DNA from: Hymenobacter psoromatis
GTDB taxonomy: Bacteria > Bacteroidota > Bacteroidia > Cytophagales > Hymenobacteraceae
DNA: 64,000 bases
Reading direction: 5' to 3'
Assembly: GCF_020012125.1 (NCBI RefSeq)
Contig: NZ_JAIFAG010000001.1
Coordinates: 4,712,001-4,776,000, forward strand
The notes under the pieces were generated by a model. That model was not told the origin of the DNA and did no database searches. It saw only the letters and a list, made by a program, of their open reading frames with translations. Within the stretch, counting starts at the first letter, position 1; each line of letters starts with the position of its first letter. The position numbers and the translations under genes were made by a program. This document shows positions 8,417 through 15,314 of the stretch, in pieces.

Positions 8417-9139
8417 TTATAAACCCAGTAGCTCTTTCATGCCGAATACACCGTGGCGGCCGGGCAGCCACTCGGCCGCCAGCAGCGCGCCCAGGGCAAA
8501 GCCCTCGCGCGAGTGGGCCTCGTGGCGCAGCTCGATGGTATCGGCGCTGGAGGTGTAGCGCACCTCGTGGGTGCCCACCACCTCGCCCTGCCGCTCGCTG
8601 AGGATGGTCAGCTCGCCCGGGCTTTGGGCGGGGGCGTTGCGCCAGGAGGTTTTGGCCGGAAAATTGGCCAGAATGCCCTGGGCTGCCGTGAGGGCCGTGC
8701 CGCTGGGCTGGTCCACCTTGTGCACGTGATGAATCTCGCGCACCTGCACATCGTAGCCAGCCGCAAACTGGTGCATTTTGGCCGCGATGTACTCATTAAA
8801 GTGAAAGAACAGGTTCACACCCACGCTGTAGTTGGAGGCGTAGAAGAGTGCGCCGTTGGTTTCCGCCACCAGCGCTTCGGCTTCCTCCAGGTGGTGCAGC
8901 CAGCCCGTAGAGCCGCAGACCAGGGGTAGGCCCTGGCGCAGGCAGGCCGCCACGTTGCCAAACGCCGCCTCGGGGTGCGTAAACTCGATGGCCACATCTA
9001 CCTGCGCCGGGGTAAAATCCGCGATGCGCGAGCCGGATGCCGCGTGGTCCACGATGCCCACGATGGCGTGGCCCCGGCCGACAGCCAGCCCGGCAATCGT
9101 CTGGCCCATCTTGCCGTAGCCAATTAGAAGAATGTTCAT
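8417..9139 (-). CDS. dapB: 4-hydroxy-tetrahydrodipicolinate reductase
   Basis: The 240-residue enzyme reduces the DapA product with NAD(P)H in lysine and diaminopimelate synthesis, feeding peptidoglycan. The nucleotide loop is IGYGKMGQTI near residues 6-15; VAIEFTHPEA and CGSTGW follow; EIHHVHKVDQPSGTAL is the substrate-binding and catalytic HH-K-PSGTA motif. The ATG at 9137-9139 gives MNILLIGYGKMG. It lies between the DUF5683 gene and lepB in the conserved Bacteroidota order. Confidence 0.95.
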   Translation of the reverse strand: MNILLIGYGKMGQTIAGLAVGRGHAIVGIVDHAASGSRIADFTPAQVDVAIEFTHPEAAFGNVAACLRQGLPLVCGSTGWLHHLEEAEALVAETNGALFYASNYSVGVNLFFHFNEYIAAKMHQFAAGYDVQVREIHHVHKVDQPSGTALTAAQGILANFPAKTSWRNAPAQSPGELTILSERQGEVVGTHEVRYTSSADTIELRHEAHSREGFALGALLAAEWLPGRHGVFGMKELLGL

Positions 9140-9160
9140 TTTTGAATCATTGGTTGAAAT

Positions 9161-9197
9161 CAGGTGCGATTGCTTCGCAGGCTCGCACTGACAAACG
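9161..9197. repeat. Half copy of family A inverted repeat
   Basis: CAGGTGCGATTGCTTCGCAG followed by GCTCGCACTGACAAACG matches the right arm of the element at 3441-3532 and 17158-17255. No left arm is present, so this is a decayed or single-arm copy in the dapB upstream gap. Confidence 0.55.
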
Positions 9198-9212
9198 ATT
9201 TCAGCCAGCAAG

Positions 9213-9992
9213 CTACTTCGTGCGCAACGTCAGGCCCAGGCCGGGAGCTGGCACCAGCTGCCCCGGCACCGGCAGCAGTACCGGCTGCCAGTTCAGCGAC
9301 AGGTTATCGCTCACGTCGAAGTCGTGCAGGTGCGCGTCTACCACCGCATCCAGAATTTGCAGCCCAAAGCCCAGCCCACTTATCAGGATGGACAAGTCGA
9401 GGTTGCGGCGGTAGAAGATGAGGCCGTTGAGGGTAACATTAGGATTAGCGGCGACGGCGGCAGCTAGTGCGGTACGCACGCCATCTTTGTCGCTTATTTC
9501 GTAGTCTTTAGCGTCATTTATCTGTTGGGCTACCGTTTTGGTAGAGGTAGGCCGCAGGTTGTTGGCAAATTTGTAGTAGCCGTAATATCTCACCTGATAA
9601 CTCACCCAATAGCCCAGGCCGCCCACCATGCCGTACACGAGGGGCAGCTTCCAGTATTTGTGGTTGTAAATCTGGCCCGTGCCGGGCACCAAAGCGAGAA
9701 TGCCGGCCTTTTCGGGCCGCGTGAGGTGCAGGCCAAACAGCCGCTCGGTGCGCTTGGCCGAGTCGGCGGCGGCCTGGCTACGCTTTTCCTTCTTGCTCAG
9801 CTTGCGCACCGTGGAGGTATCGGGCCGCACGATGGGCGGCGCGTTCAGGCCGGTGCCCGCGCCCAGCGGGTTGGGGGTAGTAGAGGTTGGGTACTGCGCC
9901 CACGCCGGGGCCGCGCCCGCCAGCAGCAGCACTAAGCCCAGGAGCCAGCCCCAGCCGCGCCGGGGGGGTAGGAGAAGCAAGATGTTTTTCAT
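9213..9992 (-). CDS. DUF5683 family envelope protein
   Basis: The 259-residue protein has an N-terminal signal peptide (hydrophobic stretch ending AGAAPAWAQ near residue 33), a low-complexity linker, and then the DUF5683 segment: RPEKAGILALVPGTGQIYNHKYWK followed by a predicted membrane stretch (LVYGMVGGLGYWVSYQ) and a second one near the C-terminus. Function unknown; it is regularly found between parB and dapB in Bacteroidota, which this locus repeats. The ATG at 9990-9992 is preferred over an upstream TTG. Confidence 0.85.
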   Translation of the reverse strand: MKNILLLLPPRRGWGWLLGLVLLLAGAAPAWAQYPTSTTPNPLGAGTGLNAPPIVRPDTSTVRKLSKKEKRSQAAADSAKRTERLFGLHLTRPEKAGILALVPGTGQIYNHKYWKLPLVYGMVGGLGYWVSYQVRYYGYYKFANNLRPTSTKTVAQQINDAKDYEISDKDGVRTALAAAVAANPNVTLNGLIFYRRNLDLSILISGLGFGLQILDAVVDAHLHDFDVSDNLSLNWQPVLLPVPGQLVPAPGLGLTLRTK

Positions 9993-10034
9993 AAGCAAGC
10001 CGCTAACGCCAGCTGGCGCGCCAAATTGCGGCCC

Positions 10035-11015
10035 CTACGCAGGGTGCAGAATGTGCAGGATGCGTTGCATATCCTCCACCGAATCGAAGGAAATCTTGAT
10101 TTCGCCCCGGCCCTGCGCGCCCGGCCGCAGCTGCACCTTCGAGCCAAAGTGGTCGGTGAGCTGGCGCTCGGTGCGGCGCAGCTCGGCCACCGGCACCACC
10201 GGCGTGGGCTGGGGCCGGCTCGCCGCGGCGCTACCCCCCGCCGGCCGGCCAAAGCCAGCGCGCACGACTTCCTCCACCCGCCGTACCGACAAGTCCTCGG
10301 CCACGATGCGCCGGAACAAGTCCACCTGCTGCTGCGGGTCCTCGATGTTGATGAGGGCGCGGGCGTGGCCCATGCCAATCACTGAGTCGCGCAGCCCAAT
10401 CTGGATGCTGGGCGGCAGCTTCAGCAGGCGTAGGTAGTTGGTCACGGTTGAGCGGTTTTTGCCCACCCGCTCGCCCAGGTCTTCCTGGCGCAGCTGGCAC
10501 TCGCTGAGCAGCCGCTGGTAGCTGAGCGCGATTTCAATCGCGTTCAGGTTTTCGCGCTGAATGTTCTCAATCAGCGCCATTTCCAGCATCTGCTGGTCAT
10601 CGGCCTTGCGGATGTAGGCCGGAATGGTATCGAGCCCGGCCAGCTTACTAGCTTGCAGGCGGCGCTCGCCCGAGATGAGCTGGTAGGAGTTGGTGCCCAG
10701 CTGGCGCACCGTCACGGGCTGGATAATTCCCTGAATCTTAATGCTGTCGGCCAGCTCAGCCAGTGCCTCCTGGTCGAAGTGCGAGCGCGGCTGGAAAGGG
10801 TTGGCCTCAATCTGGTCTACCGATAGCTGGCCCACCGAGTTGAGCGGGTTGGCCACGAGCCGCTGCTCGCGGTCGCCCTTTTTATCGTAGCTGCCCTCAA
10901 TCAGCGCGTTGAGGCCCCGGCCCAGGCCCCCGATTTTGCGCTTGGCCACGCCGGCCACGCCGGGGTTGGCGCTCAGGGCCGCCTGAATTTTCTCTTCGTT
11001 CTTCTCTACAGACAT
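10035..11015 (-). CDS. parB: Chromosome partitioning protein ParB (CTPase, parS-binding)
   Basis: The 326-residue protein has the ParA-interacting N-terminus (GGLGRGLNALIE), the CTP-binding box with PFQPRSHFD, IIQPVTVR and GERRLQASKLAG, a central helix-turn-helix (LRQEDLGERVGKNRSTVTNYLRLL) and a C-terminal dimerisation domain. It loads on parS sites and works with ParA to segregate the origin region. The ATG at 11013-11015 (MSVEKNEEK) is chosen; another ATG lies seven codons upstream. A good promoter (11059-11088) lies just upstream, so parB and its downstream genes need not depend on transcription from parA. Confidence 0.95.
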   Translation of the reverse strand: MSVEKNEEKIQAALSANPGVAGVAKRKIGGLGRGLNALIEGSYDKKGDREQRLVANPLNSVGQLSVDQIEANPFQPRSHFDQEALAELADSIKIQGIIQPVTVRQLGTNSYQLISGERRLQASKLAGLDTIPAYIRKADDQQMLEMALIENIQRENLNAIEIALSYQRLLSECQLRQEDLGERVGKNRSTVTNYLRLLKLPPSIQIGLRDSVIGMGHARALINIEDPQQQVDLFRRIVAEDLSVRRVEEVVRAGFGRPAGGSAAASRPQPTPVVPVAELRRTERQLTDHFGSKVQLRPGAQGRGEIKISFDSVEDMQRILHILHPA

Positions 11016-11058
11016 AATTCCGTCGGCGCGGCCCAAAAGGCAAGCAGCGGCCGAAGGT

Positions 11059-11088
11059 CAAAATTACGCCCTGGCGGGCGAAGGGCAA
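11059..11088 (-). promoter_or_regulatory. Bacteroidota-type promoter for parB
   Basis: On the minus strand TTG (complement of 11086-11088) is followed after 19 bases by TAATTTTG (complement of 11059-11066), matching the TTG-N19-TAnnTTTG pattern of the Bacteroidota primary sigma factor. The expected start of transcription is about 40 bases before the parB ATG. Confidence 0.7.
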
Positions 11089-11101
11089 GCCGGGCCGTAA
11101 T

Positions 11102-11323
11102 TCAATACGACCAGTGCCCGCGGTCCGACGAATGGCGCAGACAGGCGTGAATCATTTCGGGGGTTAGCTCGGGAAAGTCGCGCAGCAAAGCCGCTTCCGT
11201 CAGGCCGCTGCCGAGCCATTCAAGTATATCGGCCACGCCGATGCGCGTGCCGGTCAGGTAGGGCCGCCCCCCGCGCACGGTCGGGTCAGAACTGATGAGG
11301 GGATTGCGGGGATGGGTAGGCAT
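11102..11323 (-). CDS. DUF433 domain protein (VapB45-like antitoxin fold), short
   Basis: The 73-residue protein is a single DUF433 unit: NPLISSDPTVRGGRPYLTGT (strands that begin the domain), then TRIGVADILEWLGSG and LLRDFPELTPEMIHACL (helix-turn-helix-like). DUF433 proteins resemble antitoxins of the VapB45 type, usually next to a PIN toxin; none is present here. It lies between the DUF433-barrel fusion gene and parB. The two DUF433 genes are clearly related and probably arose by duplication. Confidence 0.75.
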   Translation of the reverse strand: MPTHPRNPLISSDPTVRGGRPYLTGTRIGVADILEWLGSGLTEAALLRDFPELTPEMIHACLRHSSDRGHWSY

Positions 11324-11374
11324 TAGCAGGGTAAGAGTGTTGGAAAAAGGGGGTGCAAGTTGCTGGTATTATGG

Positions 11375-11944
11375 CTATCGCAAGCTCAACACTTCCGTTA
11401 CTTCGCACACACCGGCTGGCAGCCCATCCATAAAGAAGCCCCGTACACCAGGCCGGATGTGCTGGCGGTGAAAGTCACGTCTTTCCGGCATTAGAATAAA
11501 CATATTAGCCTGCCCGACTGGCGAAAAAGGGCCATTGGGGATAACGTAGCCGTCAGGGTCCAGAAACTCTGGATAAATCATAAAACGCCATCCTGGCACA
11601 ATGGTCTTGTCTTCGTAGCAAAAATCCCAACGGATGCCTTGATAAGCCGGAGTTTTCCGGCCCCCCTCCTCAACGGTAAATAATCGGTAGGTGACGCGAA
11701 AGTCCGGTTCGCGGCCAAACGTTTTTGTGTAATCTGTTGGCTGGTCAGCTGCGTAGGCCTGGGCGGCCTCAATTGCTTGCTGCGTCAGTTCTGGAAAATC
11801 TTGTAGAATCCCGGCCACATCCATCCCTTTACCCAGCCAGCCTAACACGTCGCGCACACTGATGCGAGTGCCCGCAATACACGGCCGGCCAAACCGGATT
11901 TCGGGGTCGATGCCAATGAGCGGATGGGCGGGTGAGGAAAGCAC
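11375..11944 (-). CDS. DUF433 domain fused to an EF-Tu domain III-like beta-barrel
   Basis: The 189-residue protein has two parts. Residues 1-67 are a DUF433 domain (IGIDPEIRFGRPCIAGTRIS, then a helix-turn-helix-like DVLGWLGKGMD...LQDFPELT). Residues 80-189 look like the C-terminal barrel of EF-Tu: RVTYRLFTVEEGGRKTPAYQ near 83-102 mirrors the EEGGRHTPF signature of EF-Tu domain III, and the end (VRGFFMDGLPAGVCEVTEVL) mirrors its closing strands. Bacteria have short stand-alone proteins with this barrel, of unknown role. The start is a GTG (complement of 11942-11944). It lies just after parA on the same strand. Function unknown. Confidence 0.7.
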   Translation of the reverse strand: MLSSPAHPLIGIDPEIRFGRPCIAGTRISVRDVLGWLGKGMDVAGILQDFPELTQQAIEAAQAYAADQPTDYTKTFGREPDFRVTYRLFTVEEGGRKTPAYQGIRWDFCYEDKTIVPGWRFMIYPEFLDPDGYVIPNGPFSPVGQANMFILMPERRDFHRQHIRPGVRGFFMDGLPAGVCEVTEVLSLR

Positions 11945-12007
11945 ACACTTTTAGCTAGTAGCTTAGATAAGAACACGTAAGCGCGGAATGCAAAGCCCAG
12001 GCTACAC

Positions 12008-12817
12008 TTACGCCAGCTCGTCCTCAGCCGCTTCCTCCGGCCGGGCCTCCACGCTGTTTTTCTCCACGATTTCGCGGGCCAGGTTGAGGTAACTGATGGC
12101 CCCTTTGCTCTCGGCATCATGCAGAATGACCGGAATGCCGAAGCTCGGCGACTCGCTCAGCTTCACATTGCGCGGGATGATGGTGTCGAACACGAGCTGC
12201 TGGAAGTGCAGCTGCACTTCCTCCACTACCTGGTTGCTGAGGCGCAGGCGCACGTCGTACATCGTGAGCAGAATGCCTTCGATTTCGAGGTTGGTGTTGA
12301 GCCGGCTCTGAATTATCTTAATGGTATTCAGGAGCTTACCTAAGCCTTCGAGCGCGAAATACTCGCACTGCACCGGGATGATGACCGAGTGCGCCGCCGT
12401 GAGGGCGTTCACCGTGATGAGGCCCAGCGAGGGCGAGCAGTCAATGATGATGAAGTCGTACTGGTCGGCCAGGGGGCGCAGGGCCTCCTTCATCTTCTCC
12501 TCGCGGTTGGGCAGGTTTATCATCTCCACTTCGGCCCCCACCAGGTCAATGTGCGAGGGCATGAGGTCGAGGTGGGGTAGAATATTAGTTTGCAGGATGA
12601 TATCCTGCGGCGCGATGCCGTCCACCATGCACTCATACACGCTGTTTTCGATGTCCTTGGGGTCGAAGCCCACGCCCGAAGTGGCGTTAGCCTGCGGGTC
12701 GGCATCCACGAGCAGGGTGCGGTAGTCCAGAGCCGCCAGCGAGGCGGCCAGGTTAATGGCTGAGGTGGTTTTGCCGACGCCGCCCTTCTGGTTGGCTACC
12801 GCGATAATCTTACCCAT
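12008..12817 (-). CDS. parA: Chromosome partitioning ATPase ParA (Soj)
   Basis: The 269-residue protein starts with the deviant Walker A loop KGGVGKTTSAINLAA at about 11-25, followed by LLVDADPQANAT (Walker A') and FIIIDCSPSLGLIT (Walker B). It is a chromosomal type Ia ParA without an N-terminal DNA-binding domain. With ParB it moves the replication origin region. It is the first gene of the minus-strand block; its ATG is at 12815-12817. I see no perfect promoter box directly upstream. Confidence 0.96.
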   Translation of the reverse strand: MGKIIAVANQKGGVGKTTSAINLAASLAALDYRTLLVDADPQANATSGVGFDPKDIENSVYECMVDGIAPQDIILQTNILPHLDLMPSHIDLVGAEVEMINLPNREEKMKEALRPLADQYDFIIIDCSPSLGLITVNALTAAHSVIIPVQCEYFALEGLGKLLNTIKIIQSRLNTNLEIEGILLTMYDVRLRLSNQVVEEVQLHFQQLVFDTIIPRNVKLSESPSFGIPVILHDAESKGAISYLNLAREIVEKNSVEARPEEAAEDELA

Positions 12818-12989
12818 AACAAAAGCTATACGAGGAAACGCACGAATTGAACGACTAAGCTAACCGCGTTCAATCTACAAAATAAGGCTATAAAAAACGG
12901 ATACCCCAAGCGCCACGTCCCGGCCGCACCCGGATGCGTCGCGCCAAGCCAGCCGTGCGGCGGTGCCCGGCGCGGCCCGCCCGCGCCCC

Positions 12990-12997
12990 TACCTTTG
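12990..12997 (+). promoter_or_regulatory. -7 box TACCTTTG for the peptide-binding lipoprotein gene
   Basis: TACCTTTG is an exact TAnnTTTG match 19 bases before the ATG at 13017. No TTG lies at the expected -33 distance. It supports the downstream start choice. Confidence 0.5.
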
Positions 12998-13016
12998 CAA
13001 CCGACACTCCAAGCTG

Positions 13017-14705
13017 ATGTTTCTACCCGCGCTGCGCCTCCGACTTGGCCGCTGGCTGGCACTGCTGGCCGGCCCGGCGCTGCTGGCCGCCTGCCAGGGC
13101 AACGGCCTTTCGGCGGCCGACGAGCGCCGGGTGTTTCGCTACAACCAGCCCGAAGCCCTCACCTCGCTCGACCCCGCCTTTGCCCGCAACCAGGCCAATA
13201 GTTGGGCCACCGCGCAGCTGTATAACGGCCTGCTGGCGCTGGATTCGACCCTGCAGCTCGCGCCCGCGCTGGCCCGCCGCTACCACATTTCGCCCGACGG
13301 GCTGACGTATACCTTCACGCTGCGGCGCGGGGTGCGCTTCCACGACGATGCGGCGTTTCAGGGGGGTAGGGGGCGGCTGGTAACGGCTGCCGACTTCGTT
13401 TATAGCTTTCGCCGCTTATTTGATGCCAAAACGGCCTCGCCGGGCGGCTGGATTTTTCGGGGTAAGGTGCTGGAAGACAAGCAGGGAAATATCAGCGACA
13501 CCTGCTTCGTGGCGGCGAACGACTCTACGCTGCGCATTCACTTGAAAGCGCCGTTTATTCCGTTTCTGAGCTTGCTCACCATGCCCTACGCCTACGTGGT
13601 GCCGCACGAGGCAGTGGAAAAGTACGGTAAGGATTTCCGGGCGCATCCGGTGGGCACCGGGCCGTTCCGGTTTCACGCCTGGGACGAGGGCAACGTGCTG
13701 CTTTACCAACGCAACGCAACCTACTGGCGACGCGACGCGCAGGGCCGCGCCCTACCCTACCTCGACGCGGTAGCCATCAGCTTCATCGCCGACCGCAAAA
13801 CCGAGTTTCTAACCTTTTTGCAGGGAAAATTGGACTTTCTGAGCGGTATCCGCGAGGGCTCCCGCGACCTGATTCTGAACCCTGATGGTACAGTGCGGGC
13901 CGACTTCCGGGGCCGCTTCAACCTTCAAAAAGCGCCCTACCTCAACACGGAGTACCTGGGCTTTCAGCTCGATAGCGCCCACCTCACCGGCGAGCAGGCG
14001 GCGCAAGGCCGCGCCCTGCGCGACCCGCGCGTGCGCCAGGCCCTGGGCTACGCCCTCAACCGGCCCGAACTGCTGGCCTACGTGCTCAACCACGTGGGGC
14101 GGCCGGGCACGGCGGGCTTTGTGCCGGCCGCACTACCCTCCTTTTCGGCGGCTAAGGTGCCCGGCTACACCTTTCAGCCCGACCGGGCGCGGGCGCTGCT
14201 GGCGGCGGCCGGCTACGGCCCGCGCCACCCGCTGCAGCTGCGCCTCAGCACCGTGGCCGAGCGCAAGGCGGTGGGCGAATACCTGCAGAAAAACTGGGCC
14301 AACGTGGGCGTACAGGTGCAGATTGACATCAACCAGTCGGCAGCCCAGCAGGAGCTGGTGGACAACGGCCGCGTCGCCTTCTTCACCAAGAGCTGGCTCG
14401 GCGACTACCCCGATGCCGAAAACTACCTGGCCCTGTTCTATTCGCCCAACTTCAGCCCCGCCGGTCCCGACAAAACGCACTATAAAGCAGCCGAATACGA
14501 CCAGCTCTACCAGCAGGCCATCCGGGAGCATGACGCGGCCCGGCGCACGGCCCTCTACCAGGCAATGGACCGCCTGGTGGTGCGCGACGCGCCCGTGCTG
14601 TCGCTCTACTACGACGAGGTGATTCGTCTCACTCAGCGCAACGTGCGCGGCCTCGCGCCCAACCCCATGAACCAGCTGGAGCTAGAGCGGGTGCGGAAGG
14701 AGTAG
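13017..14705 (+). CDS. ABC transporter substrate-binding lipoprotein, family 5 (peptide/nickel type)
   Basis: The 562-residue protein has a lipoprotein signal with lipobox LLAAC around residues 20-25, then the SBP_bac_5 fold: EALTSLDPAFARNQ, QLYNGLLALDSTLQLAPALA, YTFTLRRGVRFHD, HPVGTGPFRF and VRQALGYALNRPELLAYVLN. It should bind oligopeptides or similar ligands at the periplasmic side of the inner membrane. No permease or ATPase genes are adjacent, so it is an orphan and must work with components encoded elsewhere or in some other role. It is divergent from parA and convergent with the DUF6438 gene, only three bases away. Confidence 0.88.
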   Translation: MFLPALRLRLGRWLALLAGPALLAACQGNGLSAADERRVFRYNQPEALTSLDPAFARNQANSWATAQLYNGLLALDSTLQLAPALARRYHISPDGLTYTFTLRRGVRFHDDAAFQGGRGRLVTAADFVYSFRRLFDAKTASPGGWIFRGKVLEDKQGNISDTCFVAANDSTLRIHLKAPFIPFLSLLTMPYAYVVPHEAVEKYGKDFRAHPVGTGPFRFHAWDEGNVLLYQRNATYWRRDAQGRALPYLDAVAISFIADRKTEFLTFLQGKLDFLSGIREGSRDLILNPDGTVRADFRGRFNLQKAPYLNTEYLGFQLDSAHLTGEQAAQGRALRDPRVRQALGYALNRPELLAYVLNHVGRPGTAGFVPAALPSFSAAKVPGYTFQPDRARALLAAAGYGPRHPLQLRLSTVAERKAVGEYLQKNWANVGVQVQIDINQSAAQQELVDNGRVAFFTKSWLGDYPDAENYLALFYSPNFSPAGPDKTHYKAAEYDQLYQQAIREHDAARRTALYQAMDRLVVRDAPVLSLYYDEVIRLTQRNVRGLAPNPMNQLELERVRKE

Positions 14706-14708
14706 TCC

Positions 14709-15200
14709 TCATTCTTTCAGCGCCATGCCCGCCAGCGGGTCCAGCTGCCCTTTCAAGTAGTTGATGTAGCCCTGCAAATTGGCCGGAATATTCTCTTCGG
14801 CAAACACGCTTTTGGCCGGCTGCCCGGCCGGGTGCACTTTGATGAGGGTAGCCGGCAGGTCGGAGGTATTGCCCGCGTAGCGCTCGTCGAGCTGGCTGAA
14901 GCCGATGCGCTGAGCCTCGGCCAGCAGGGCGGCTACTTTGGTGGGAGGTAGGCTGAGCGTGCGCTTGCCCACCACCGGCACGAAGCGCTGGCCCTCATAC
15001 TCCACCCGGCCATCGGCGAAAATGGTGGCCGTGTAGGCCGGGCAGGTGCCGTAGCAGGGCGTGCGCTGAAACACCAGCACCGGCTCGGGCTGAGCCGCTC
15101 GCGGGGGGGTAGGGGCAGTAGCGGCCCGGCTGGCGCGGGGCATTTTTTTCTGCGCGCAGGCGGGCAGGGTTAGCAGCAGGAGCCAGAGAAGGAAGCGCAT
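14709..15200 (-). CDS. DUF6438 domain lipoprotein
   Basis: The 163-residue protein has a short signal peptide ending in a lipobox (LPAC near residue 15). After a Pro/Ala-rich linker, the RTPCYGTCPAYTATIFADGR motif defines DUF6438, a Bacteroidota envelope family of unknown function; the two cysteines may form a disulfide. Its ATG directly follows the T tract of the long hairpin at 15206-15283, which is probably the yidC terminator, so expression may depend on read-through. Confidence 0.8.
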   Translation of the reverse strand: MRFLLWLLLLTLPACAQKKMPRASRAATAPTPPRAAQPEPVLVFQRTPCYGTCPAYTATIFADGRVEYEGQRFVPVVGKRTLSLPPTKVAALLAEAQRIGFSQLDERYAGNTSDLPATLIKVHPAGQPAKSVFAEENIPANLQGYINYLKGQLDPLAGMALKE

Positions 15201-15205
15201 AAAAA

Positions 15206-15283
15206 AAGTATTGGGGAAGCGTTAGCTGGCCGTAAGGTAGTTGCTTGCTACTTACGGCCAGCTAGCGCTTCCCCAATACTTTT
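15206..15283 (-). terminator. Very long hairpin with T7, between yidC and the DUF6438 start codon
   Basis: The arms are about 32 bases (AGTATTGGGGAAGCGTTAGC then TGGCCGTAAG) with one mismatch and a 13-base loop. In the minus direction the second arm runs into seven T residues that are immediately followed by the ATG of the DUF6438 gene. It looks like an intrinsic terminator for yidC, with an unusually long stem. Confidence 0.75.
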
Positions 15284-15314
15284 CCCGGTAAGCTAACGCC
15301 TACCACATATTTCC

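Noticed and set aside
11102..11944. A toxin-antitoxin pair formed by the two DUF433 genes
   Set aside because: Both are antitoxin-like; neither has a PIN or other nuclease fold, so the pair cannot be called a toxin-antitoxin module.
7186..13000. The replication origin, expected near parAB
   Set aside because: I saw no dnaA or dnaN gene, no cluster of TTATCCACA boxes and no perfect parS in this region.
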